DNA of 34,072 nt, from positions 1 to 34,072 of the IMG/VR virus record IMGVR_UViG_3300033150_001399; one strand, 5' to 3'. A program made the position numbers and the translations under genes. Below, in pieces: positions 5,431 through 14,100 of the stretch. Numbering within the stretch: position 1 is the first letter of the stretch; every line of letters begins with the position of its first letter. Below the pieces are notes generated by a model, which worked only from the letters and a program-made list of their open reading frames with translations, ran no database searches and was not told the DNA's origin. Origin of the DNA: a virus.

Positions 5431-7536
5431 TTATTGGGGTGGATTGCGTTTAGGCGGAACGAGCCTCTCTAACAGATCTTTTTGGCGGCGCTTTCTACGC
5501 TTAGAAGTATCATAGGCCGGATCAACCGGATAAGCAATTCCTCCAGCATTAGGCCACCGCGTATTCGGTTGATCTATCGACCATTGATCCGCACCTATAT
5601 CCCAAGGACCACAAGGCGGACGAGTCGTGCCGTCAATGTCATCCGTAATGGGAAAATCAATATCCCCAGAGAGATTCACGCCTTGTTTTGAAACCGCAGT
5701 ATACGGATTCACGAGATGAAAATCGTTATTGTCGTAGTCGACAAAAAGATCGTCTGCATCCACGCCTGAAAGATCTACATCATTGGAACCGGGAGCATCA
5801 CCGGTGTCTGAAGCGTTGTTTGTGGAGGCAGCGTCGAAGGTGCCCGCGAAACCGTCAACAGAGTCAAAAACAAGACAATTCTTAGCTATTATTGAGCTGC
5901 CAACAGCATCTCTAATTCCAGTTGCAGCCCCCACAGAAGTAAAATTATAAACATAAGTTATAATAGATCCTGTACCACTGAGATAATTCCTAAAACCATA
6001 TCCAGCAAAGGTAACTGCAATGCAATTACTGAAATATGTCTTGATAGTCACACCATCAGTAGTATTGTATGCATAAAAAACCCAAGGAGTTAGGCCGCTA
6101 CCAGACAGTTGACCAAAACAAGAAGAAAAATAAGTTTCTGTACTATTAGCATAAAAAGCTTTTAGGGTGCCTGTTGTTCCAGACACTTTAACGGCAATAT
6201 GGGCTACAGATACATAGGGAACCAATATAGCAAAACCGTTTGTTCCACTAACCTCTATCCTATACACATTCCCCGAACTGGGCCAAACAACCTTGTGTCT
6301 GTATGCTTCTTCGACGTCTATCGTAATGTCATGCGTCGAATCGGTAGTCTGGCCTGAGATGGTGACGGCTGTCGTATCTGAGCTTCCATTCGTACACCGA
6401 CACCAACACGTCCGGGTCTCGTCATAGGTGACAAGATCGGCATCACCTCCGAAGTTGGCCGCTTCAGCTGCGTTGAGCGACGTATAATCCCCCGTGCCAC
6501 CCGGGTCAACATATACCACTCTACTCTGAGTCTGAAGCTGGAATGCGCCCACGTCGAAGTTAATAGAAGCCGACCTGGAGTTACCCAAGATATCATCAGT
6601 AACCGCCAAATCCCCATCCGAGTACAGGTTGGCTCCCGCCCTGTAAATGGGTGAATCGTTGGCACTCACACCATTAGGGGCTTTCGGGCGATAGTCATCG
6701 TTATCGGGATCGGCGAAGATATCGGAGGCGGAGTAGGAGGAAAGAGCTATCGCGTTGGAGCCAGGAGCGTCATCGTAATCTGAAGCATTATTAGTAGAGG
6801 AGGCGTCAAAGGCACCGGAGAAGCCATCTGTGTAACAGTCAAAAGTAATGCAATTTTTAACCGTGAGCGTAACAGAACCAGCCAAAAGTATAAAGCCATA
6901 TGAATTTCTTATGGATACGCAGTTATAAATAAACAAGTTTAATGCGCTGCCTGTATTTGAATATCCCACGAATCCGTAATTGCCTGCATTTGCTCCCATA
7001 TTATAGGCAATGCAATTTTTGAACTTTATGGTTTTTGTGCCCGCGCTTGTATTATTGCGTCCATAAAATCCTCTAATTGATGTTAACGACCCTACGTTTT
7101 GAGCGACAGCCACACAATTATAAGCTATATTATTGTCTCCTTGTAAATAAAAAGCATATTTATTTATTCCAGATGGTGTAATTCTTACAAGAAAATAGCC
7201 TATTTCCACATATGCTGTGTCTGATGTAATTGCAACTAAACTTACATCCATCCGATACACATTCCCACTATCCACCCATTTGCCTGAATGTCGATAGTCG
7301 GAATGCACGCTAATCGTAATATCATGGGTGGAATCGGTCGTCCATCCGCTGATTGTTACTGGTGTCGTATCCGCTGCTCCGTTGGTGCATTTGCAAGTAC
7401 ATTCGATGTACTTATTCTGCGTAACAAGATCTTCGTTGCCAGCGCCAAGCGTAAAAGCCCCTGCTTCGGCTGCGTTAAGGCTCGTGTAATTCCCAGTGCC
7501 GCCAGGATCAACAACACAAGTTACGAGATCTGCCAT
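5431..7536 (-). CDS. Tandem beta-helix tail spike, 701 aa
   Basis: The protein is two homologous beta-helix modules in tandem: residues 1-339, starting DLVTCVVDPGGTGNYTSLNA, and about 340-655, starting VVYVDPGGTGDYTSLNAAEA. Each has a Cys pair, a TISGxTTDSTHDIT segment, YRH-(x)-W-(x)-SGNVYR, right-handed beta-helix coils of Asn/Ser/Val, then TDDI and a DxGA anchor. A Lys/Arg-rich tail follows. The same module begins the 1206-residue protein at 17612-21232. Such helices form trimeric spikes that bind or cut surface glycans; no catalytic residues are identified. No signal peptide is present. A partner-like small gene lies just upstream. Confidence 0.8.
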   Translation of the reverse strand: MADLVTCVVDPGGTGNYTSLNAAEAGAFTLGAGNEDLVTQNKYIECTCKCTNGAADTTPVTISGWTTDSTHDITISVHSDYRHSGKWVDSGNVYRMDVSLVAITSDTAYVEIGYFLVRITPSGINKYAFYLQGDNNIAYNCVAVAQNVGSLTSIRGFYGRNNTSAGTKTIKFKNCIAYNMGANAGNYGFVGYSNTGSALNLFIYNCVSIRNSYGFILLAGSVTLTVKNCITFDCYTDGFSGAFDASSTNNASDYDDAPGSNAIALSSYSASDIFADPDNDDYRPKAPNGVSANDSPIYRAGANLYSDGDLAVTDDILGNSRSASINFDVGAFQLQTQSRVVYVDPGGTGDYTSLNAAEAANFGGDADLVTYDETRTCWCRCTNGSSDTTAVTISGQTTDSTHDITIDVEEAYRHKVVWPSSGNVYRIEVSGTNGFAILVPYVSVAHIAVKVSGTTGTLKAFYANSTETYFSSCFGQLSGSGLTPWVFYAYNTTDGVTIKTYFSNCIAVTFAGYGFRNYLSGTGSIITYVYNFTSVGAATGIRDAVGSSIIAKNCLVFDSVDGFAGTFDAASTNNASDTGDAPGSNDVDLSGVDADDLFVDYDNNDFHLVNPYTAVSKQGVNLSGDIDFPITDDIDGTTRPPCGPWDIGADQWSIDQPNTRWPNAGGIAYPVDPAYDTSKRRKRRQKDLLERLVPPKRNPPQ
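5575..6519 (-). repeat. Second copy of the DPGGTG beta-helix module
   Basis: Residues about 340-655 of the 701-residue spike repeat the plan of residues 1-339: the DPGGTGxYTSLNAAEA opening, a Cys pair, TTDSTHDIT, SGNVYR, a beta-helix, and TDDI ending in DIGADQ. The match is clear at protein level and weaker in DNA, so the duplication is not very recent. Confidence 0.75.
6520..7536 (-). repeat. First copy of the DPGGTG beta-helix module
   Basis: Residues 1-339 of the spike, ending at a TDDI...DVGAFQ anchor. It shares its opening and DST/SGNVYR landmarks with the second copy and with the N-terminus of the DUF2460-spike fusion at 20240-21232. Confidence 0.75.
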
Positions 7537-7554
7537 CTCTTTCTCCTTCTATTC

Positions 7555-7938
7555 TCAGCCGGTCGCAATTTCTCCACCATCTTCTTCATCCGGAATCGTT
7601 TCTTTTGGCTGCCAATCTTTTCCTTGATCGCTTACCGCAAGAGCGAATTTCGAATGATCCACCTTCACCCTTATCTCTTTGTCAAGACTTGCTTGAACCG
7701 AAGCATCAAGCTTCGTCTTGTCTATGAGAGCGCGGCTTTTATGCCCACCATACTCCAGCCATTCTTTCGGAAGGTCCGCAATTTTCTTCCCATCAATGCG
7801 AATCACGTGAAACGTCGGAGGGCATTCCGCTGATCCCCAGACGCAAGTCTCAGTGTCTTCACATTCCTTAATCGCTACAATCGTTCCGGCTTTTCGATCG
7901 GTTCCGTCTTTTGCAAGCACAAGAATTTCAACAGCCAT
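7555..7938 (-). CDS. Small spike-associated protein, copy 2, 127 aa
   Basis: It begins AVEILVLAKDG and is paralogous to the protein at 9400-9777: MAVE(L/I)L(I/V)LA, a WG motif, PPxFxVIRI and LE(F/Y)GGHxSR align in order. It lies directly upstream, in transcription order, of the tandem beta-helix spike, just as its paralog lies upstream of the 7943-9403 beta-helix protein. A role as spike adaptor or assembly factor is inferred from this repeated pairing. I recall related small proteins among phage tail genes, without a known function. It has no signal or membrane segment, and an acidic C-terminus. Confidence 0.7.
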   Translation of the reverse strand: MAVEILVLAKDGTDRKAGTIVAIKECEDTETCVWGSAECPPTFHVIRIDGKKIADLPKEWLEYGGHKSRALIDKTKLDASVQASLDKEIRVKVDHSKFALAVSDQGKDWQPKETIPDEEDGGEIATG

Positions 7939-7942
7939 TGAT

Positions 7943-9403
7943 TCAACCTCCCATTGTCTCGTATCTTATCTTTGCGGGAATCGTGTTGGCTCCAAACGTT
8001 ACAGGAAATCCGAATGGAGGCCAAGGAAGTGCACCGAAATAGTCTGGCGTAGAAGAATAGAAATATCCGTCTTCCGGCGTGCCCGAACTTTCTCCTGTAA
8101 GAAAACCAGACGGCCGCCTGTTGGAATACCTCAGTAAGTTTTCCACCGAAGCTTCTACGTTAAAATCCTGATAATCATGCGCCAGATCATTCGAAAGAAA
8201 GTTCTGGTAATGACTATAGTCTTTAACATCAATATCTTTTGATTCGATGAAGTTCCGTAAAAACGTGTTGCCCGGACCGGAAGGTCCCCAATATCCAGCG
8301 TTGGAAACGTATTGAATATGATTCCCCTCGTAGAGATTCATAAAAGGGTAGAAGCCATGGAGTTCAAGATCAGTAGAGAACCAATAACTTCCGCCTACGT
8401 CTCCATAAGGGTCACGGGAATAATTGTATGCAAAGACGCACCCATTCGTTCCCACCTGGACAAGGAAAGCATGGCGAAGATGATTGGCGATACAATCTTC
8501 CACCAAGCAATCGGTAGTGTGGGCGTACATATTAAAACCATAACCGCAACCGCCTTCATAACGATCCGCATGATGAACATAGCATGATCTCACAGTGATG
8601 TTCATCGCACGGCTATACTCAAAGTGATTATTCACACAGTTATAGCTTTCAATGCGTAAAGCCCAGCAATTCCGAGCATACTTGAAACGGATATTCGAGC
8701 TTCCGTAATCCGTCGCATTCGTATCCGTGCGCTCGATTTTGAAATCCTCAAACCCAACGTCTTCGACCATACCAAGGCGTCGGGCTTTTGGGTTCCTTGC
8801 GGAATGGAAATCGATATGTAAAGGGCGATCGATTGAAAGCGTATTTCCATTGATGGCAGTAATCACAGCAAGTTGACCGACCGCCCCTATCAGCGATGAA
8901 GAAGCCCAGTTATTATTCCATCCGCTTTCCCATTCCGATTTCGTATACATGAGATCCGCGTCATTCTCCTCTTGGATCTCAACCACGTCGCCAACAGAAA
9001 AAGAGGAGGCGCTTGAAACCGTAAATCCCGTATCATCTTTTTGTGGACTCCCTGATACGGAAACCATACTTCCTTCGTCGTATTTAACGACATCGAAACA
9101 TGGGGCTTTAGCGCCTCCCAAGTCAAAGGAAAGGAGGGTGTTGTCTGAGCCGCATCCCCTCAAACAGACGTTCGAGGGCAAAATCAATTTGCTTGTGATT
9201 TTGTACTTTCCGGGCGGAAATATAATGGCAGTGCCGTCAGCCGCCGCCGCAATGGCGTTCTTGATCGCCGTGGTGTCGTCGTGGACCCCATCCCCTCGTG
9301 CACCATGATCCCGGACATTCTCGCCAGCGGGATAGTACGGAATTCCGCCTTCCCGGCCGGCATTGGTCCAGTCTATCCGATAAGCAGAGGGAATAAGGCT
9401 CAT
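7943..9403 (-). CDS. Pectate-lyase-like beta-helix tail spike, 486 aa
   Basis: Residues 29-50 (VRDHGARGDGVHDDTTAIKN) are the signature opening of the pectate lyase 3 / glycoside hydrolase 28-like beta-helix family, in many phage spikes that bind or cleave capsule or O-antigen. Then come IIFPPGKYKITSKLILPSNV and long beta-helix coils rich in Asn, Ser, Tyr and Cys (NITVRSCYVHHADRYEGG). No catalytic residues can be assigned by eye. The start overlaps the upstream small gene (ATGA 9400-9403), so the pair is co-translated. It probably works at the tail tip or as a side spike. Confidence 0.85.
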   Translation of the reverse strand: MSLIPSAYRIDWTNAGREGGIPYYPAGENVRDHGARGDGVHDDTTAIKNAIAAAADGTAIIFPPGKYKITSKLILPSNVCLRGCGSDNTLLSFDLGGAKAPCFDVVKYDEGSMVSVSGSPQKDDTGFTVSSASSFSVGDVVEIQEENDADLMYTKSEWESGWNNNWASSSLIGAVGQLAVITAINGNTLSIDRPLHIDFHSARNPKARRLGMVEDVGFEDFKIERTDTNATDYGSSNIRFKYARNCWALRIESYNCVNNHFEYSRAMNITVRSCYVHHADRYEGGCGYGFNMYAHTTDCLVEDCIANHLRHAFLVQVGTNGCVFAYNYSRDPYGDVGGSYWFSTDLELHGFYPFMNLYEGNHIQYVSNAGYWGPSGPGNTFLRNFIESKDIDVKDYSHYQNFLSNDLAHDYQDFNVEASVENLLRYSNRRPSGFLTGESSGTPEDGYFYSSTPDYFGALPWPPFGFPVTFGANTIPAKIRYETMGG

Positions 9404-9777
9404 TTAGGCACCTCTCGCGATAAAGCCTCCACATCGGCTTGTTTAAGCCACGTAGGGCCCCTATCTACGGCTTTTGACGTGACCTCCGATAGTTGGACCG
9501 TATGACGCCGAGATCGCCGAAATGCGGCCTTCTGGCGCTCAGAAAAGCGGTCCAGCTGAACGAGGGTCCGGCTGTGATGTCCTCCGAACTCCAGGAATCG
9601 AGGATCAAGGTCCTTTTTCATGATTCCCGGAATCCGGAGTATCACAAAATGCGGCGGCCCTTCGTCCCGTCCCCAGGAGATCTCTTGACCGTCCGGGGCC
9701 TCCTTAACGCATATAACGGCCCCACGGCGTCTTCCTCCGCCTCCGTTGTTGGCAAGGATCAGAAGCTCAACCGCCAT
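9400..9777 (-). CDS. Small spike-associated protein, copy 1, 125 aa
   Basis: The start is placed at 9777 (MAVELLILANN), where GGAGG lies nine bases upstream and the alignment with its paralog at 7555-7938 begins; the longer in-frame extension is Arg-rich and unlikely. Landmarks are a Gly/Arg-rich turn, ISWG, PPHFVILRIPG and FLEFGGHHSR. The C-terminal half is basic where that of its paralog is acidic. Its stop overlaps the start of the beta-helix spike in an ATGA. GC content is visibly higher than in the other copy, suggesting separate origins. Confidence 0.7.
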   Translation of the reverse strand: MAVELLILANNGGGGRRRGAVICVKEAPDGQEISWGRDEGPPHFVILRIPGIMKKDLDPRFLEFGGHHSRTLVQLDRFSERQKAAFRRSRRHTVQLSEVTSKAVDRGPTWLKQADVEALSREVPK

Positions 9778-9952
9778 TCTGAACGGCCTCCTGGGGCCTC
9801 TGAGCCCCTTCTGAGCGCTGTCTGAGAATCTCTTCCCATTCAGCATCCGTAACGAGCCTCGTCGAGCCGTCCGGGTTTTGGACCCGAATTCGACCATCGG
9901 GGGCCCGGACTACCGCAATGCCCCCGAACTTTCGTTTGGGACTGTCCGTCAT
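9767..9952 (-). CDS. Small charged protein, 61 aa, unknown
   Basis: GAGGTG precedes two adjacent ATGs (9955 and 9952); spacing favours 9952. The product has a short beta-like core (GGIAVVRAPDGRIRVQNPDG) and a Glu/Arg-rich helix (LVTDAEWEEILRQR). It overlaps the downstream small spike-associated gene by 11 bases and shares its higher GC content, so it may belong to the same imported block. No family is recognised. Confidence 0.55.
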   Translation of the reverse strand: MTDSPKRKFGGIAVVRAPDGRIRVQNPDGSTRLVTDAEWEEILRQRSEGAQRPQEAVQNGG

Positions 9953-9968
9953 CATATCACCTCGTGCG

Positions 9969-10346
9969 CTACGCGTTAACCGTCACAGTGAGCGAGGATA
10001 CGCCCACGGTATCGCCGGACGATATCACAAGAGAGCTAATCTGGAAATCAGCCGATGAGTCTGTTGCGATCGTACATTGCATGATCTCGTTTTCATCTCG
10101 ATCTTGGATTGAAACGTGATCAATAGTCCCGCCGGTCGCCGAAGTGTCGGACGTAATCGAGTTTGCGGTTGCCGTTCCGCTGGCCGCAGACCCAAAAGCG
10201 GGATTCGACATAGCGCAAGTCGCAACCTCAGCATTCGCCGAAGTCTGAAATTCAATTTGTCCTGCCGAATTCGTAGATCCGGAATCGATCAGATCTACAA
10301 TCGCATCACACGCTGCGTTTCGAGCACTGGTTGAAAGAGTCGCCAT
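9969..10346 (-). CDS. Small Ala/Ser/Thr-rich tail-region protein, 125 aa
   Basis: The sequence opens ATLSTSARNAACDAIVDLID, a helix I recall at the start of a small phage family found beside tail-fibre genes. A beta-rich, low-charge body follows (ANSITSDTSATGGTIDHVSI) and ends in a strand pair VISSGDTVGVSSLTVTV. The composition suits a virion surface or decoration protein. It lies between the tail fibre and the first spike cassette. The exact role is unknown. Confidence 0.65.
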   Translation of the reverse strand: MATLSTSARNAACDAIVDLIDSGSTNSAGQIEFQTSANAEVATCAMSNPAFGSAASGTATANSITSDTSATGGTIDHVSIQDRDENEIMQCTIATDSSADFQISSLVISSGDTVGVSSLTVTVNA

Positions 10347-10356
10347 CTTTTACCTC

Positions 10357-11163
10357 CTAAAGAACTACGATGAAACGTCTTGATACAGTTTCTCCTCCGG
10401 GATTAGAGTAAACTTGAATCTTCCATGTATATGTTGCAGAAACGCTCGGAGTATAAGTAGCAACAGAAATAATATTTCCTCCTGCGCTTCTTTCTGAAAC
10501 GACTTCATTGGTATCGCACAAAACCTTATATTTTGGCGTTGACCACGTTGATGTCACCTGAAATCCATAAAGAATAAGCTTTTTTTCTCCACTCCACGCC
10601 CAAACATCAGTAGAAGCAATGTCCTGATATGAAGTCGTTGTGCTCATATCAGCCCAAGTTTCATCAGCATCCCAGTGTTTATTCTCAAGCGTTCCGCCGC
10701 TGGCGACATAAAGCAATGTATTTGCGGTGTCCCCAGAAGCAATTAAATCCTTCCAGTCAATATGAGAATCAGTAGGATCGCTTCCGTCGTGATCATGCTG
10801 TTGAATGAGCGTATCCACGTAGCTCTTGGTCGCCACATCTGATGTCGCATCCGGAGAACCAACATTCTTCAACTGATGGCCCCCGCAATAAAGATCACCC
10901 GTAAGCGGATAAGAAGAACCCGCCGATCGTGGCAGAAGTCCACCATAATCACTCGTTACGTCAAAAAGCTGCTTCCAGTCAGAACCATCATATTGCCAGA
11001 GAGTCGTATCCGTAGTCCTGAAGAAAAGTTGTCCTGCAACAGGAGACGTTGGAAACGTAGTCCCGCTGAAGGAACTTTGAAGAGCCTCAAAATTCTGATT
11101 AATCGGCTCTCGTGAATTCTGAAGTGACCAGCTTCCTACAATGTCATACCAAGTCTGACTCAT
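10357..11163 (-). CDS. Tail fibre protein, 268 aa
   Basis: The N-terminus (MSQTWYDIVGSWSLQNSREP) is followed by FRTTDTTLWQYDGSDWKQL and then the typical fibre motif YPLTGDLYCGGHQLKNVGSP with ATKSYVD, found in many phage fibres where it forms a trimeric shaft. A His-rich HDHDG segment, often a metal-binding turn in fibres, comes next. The C-terminal part (STWSTPKYKVLC to SRRFIVVL) is a beta-sandwich-like head, probably the receptor-contact domain. It directly follows the J-like tip gene, three bases from its stop. Confidence 0.85.
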   Translation of the reverse strand: MSQTWYDIVGSWSLQNSREPINQNFEALQSSFSGTTFPTSPVAGQLFFRTTDTTLWQYDGSDWKQLFDVTSDYGGLLPRSAGSSYPLTGDLYCGGHQLKNVGSPDATSDVATKSYVDTLIQQHDHDGSDPTDSHIDWKDLIASGDTANTLLYVASGGTLENKHWDADETWADMSTTTSYQDIASTDVWAWSGEKKLILYGFQVTSTWSTPKYKVLCDTNEVVSERSAGGNIISVATYTPSVSATYTWKIQVYSNPGGETVSRRFIVVL

Positions 11164-11166
11164 TGC

Positions 11167-14100
11167 TCAATATCCTATTGCAGTCCAATCAATTGTACCG
11201 GCAACCTGTGTGCCCGAACCATTAAAATATCTCACAAGCGCTTGAGTTGAAGATACGGAATCTACAACCACGTTATCACCAGCCGAGCCTCCGTGAGGAA
11301 TTGCCGAAAAACTCGGCGTCACATTGAAAGAAGAAAAGCTTATGGTTGTCTGCCCACTCGCAGCGATAGAAACATTCGTTCCTCTCTCAACGGTCTCAGG
11401 AGGATCAATCTGCGTAAGCATATTCGTAATCTTGCCGCCATAAGCAAGAGATACAATTTCAATCGTCACTCGAAACTGGAAATATCGTCCGGAATAATAC
11501 CCGGCCTGAAACGTCTGATAAGAACCGAGATTTCCGGATGTGTCTCCATACCTGAATTCGATTGTCTTCGTAATCTTCGGAGAATCATCCAAGGCTTCCC
11601 AAGTAAGATTTGCAGCCGTATCGCTGTCCCAAGAAAATGTGGCCTCGTCCCAAGTCGGAGAAGCCGTATTTTGTTCCGCGGTAACAGCACAAGTCACATA
11701 TGCATTAACCGAAGCGCCAGCATCAATCTCAGGAGTCTCATACTTCCCGCTCAAATAATTGCTATCAAGGGCAAGCTCTGAACCGTCAACATGCATAAAT
11801 GTTTTTGTGCCGTCCCAACCCTCGGTTACTTCATTGCGGGTTACGACAATATTTTCTCCCGGACGGTCCGGAACCGACTCCTGAACGGATGCAGCATTTT
11901 CGGAATAGATCCCGGAACGGTTCAAAGCCTTTACCATGAACCAACGATTCCCCGGTTGAAAATCACTGGTTACGATTTCAGTTCCAAAAACGATTGAACC
12001 AAGCCTGGTGGCTTCCGGCCACGAATTCTGATCGCTGTATCGGACTTCGTAACCAAAAAGATCCCGCGCATCTACGGCTTCCCAACGAATAAGCAAAGTT
12101 TCCCCGAACCGCGAAATTGAGATTGAAGAGACATCAGGAGGCCGTTCCGTTCTTCCCTCAACGGTAATTGTAGACTGAGGGGCCACGTCCGGACTTCGTT
12201 TTCCTCCATAAGGATTTACGGACACAACCGCAACATCATATGTTGCGTCTTCTCTGAGAACCCCCTGAAGCACGAAATGAAGCCCTTGAGATGATCCCGC
12301 AAACAACCAATTCTCCTGATCATGTTCGCGATAGTAGACATCGTAAGAGGCAGCACCAAGCGCCGCAGACCAAGTCACATCAACTACGCTTTGAACCGAA
12401 CCATCTTTCATGACTTGCGCTCGCTCCGCCAGCATAAGACCGGAAACGTCTTCCGGCATCTGGCGAGGATCGCTCAATTGAGAGTAGGAAATCTTTGAAA
12501 GCCTCAGTGTAGAATCATCGTAAATGTCTTCTTGATATTCTACGGCTTCGATTTCACATTCCATATCCCCGGTCCGCCGAATCTGGGTCACAAGAAAAGG
12601 CTTTGTAACCGTACTGGTAGGCCCCACAACCCAGACTTCATCTGGATACGGATTTCTTGTCCATCCGGAAACTGTAAGCGTTTTTGTAGGTCCCGGATTA
12701 TTGATCACGGTCTGCGTCTCAATCGTATCATCCTCGTGTCGAATCGTGACTTGATATGTCGTCCCTTCTTCTAATGTCACTTGTCTGTCGAGATTGATCG
12801 AAGTCGGAGTTCCAGTCACAACGCGCCCAGCCGCCGTTCCCCATTGAGGAACATCATGCTGAACAAGGATAACGTCATAAGGCTCACAGGCCACAGCATC
12901 GATTCCAGTCTGGAATTTTACGCTTTGAGTAACATACCGGTTCTCTTTCGCTTTGAATAACGCCAGACGATAAGCCTCTGAAGGACGCGTTATGCCATAT
13001 CCTTGAATCGTCTTTCGACGATAAGGTTCTCCAGCCTCCATGTCGGGATCTACGAAAACAGCATAATCTTGCTCGTAATCGTTCTCTTCGTTAAGAAATT
13101 GAACTTCCCAATAATTCGCATCCGTAGCCGGGGCCCTATAGCTTGCTGAGAACGAATCTTTTACGATATTGCTTATCGCAAAAAGCTGAACCGCAGACTG
13201 TGGCCGCTGCCATGCGACTCGAATTTTATCTCCCTGTTTCAATAGGATCGCACGATAATTCGCAAGGAGCTTCAGAACGGAATCCCATGCCGGATTTCCC
13301 GCATCAAAGACCCCATCAAATCGAAAACGACGATGTGTCTCATTGTGGCCATCATTGACTTGTTCATTACAGTAAGAAGCAAAAGAGATAAATGAATCAA
13401 GATCAATCTGGTCGGAATCAATGTAATTACCGAGCCCCCAGTGATCGTCCGTCAAGATATCATAAACGACCCAAGCGGGATTATTCGTACATTCTATGCT
13501 ATAGGTGTCGCTGTCTGAGAAAGAAAACTCGGAAACGCGCACCTGAAGGGGTGTTGAAGATCCGTTTTCATCATAAAATGCTATTCCGACATGATTGGTG
13601 TCTTCCCAGAAAATCGTCTGAGAGTAATTTCCTCGTTGAGTCCAAGTGCTTCCATCTTCCGACGTATAAAGGAAAAAGGAAAGCCCGTCCTTGACGATTC
13701 TCAAGTAATAGAAACTGGGACTTCCGCTTACCGCAAAGGTCTGATCCGCATAGGCTGGATATCCAGTTCGGAATCGCCATTTGATCGTCCCGCCGTCATT
13801 GACTATTCCTATTTGAATACCGTCGTTCACAACATCCGGCGGCTTCGCGACCAGATCGACACCTTGTCCATCCGACATGGAAACAGCCTCAACTTTCACG
13901 CTTACGTCCATGTCATCAAGATAAAGCGAAGTCCTCCAACCGATTTTTTTGTAGACAAATGGACCACTTACATCGCTTGAAGAAAGATCATAAGACGTTG
14001 CATCGTCAGTCGTGTGCTCAAAGAAAAGAGTTCGAGGCGAAATTACGTGCGTCTTGCACAAAGCGGCATGACTCATACGCTGTGCATACCAGCCCCACAG

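Noticed and set aside
7288-7833. 181-residue plus-strand frame
   Set aside because: Antisense to the spike and small spike-associated genes; no motif, unusual composition.
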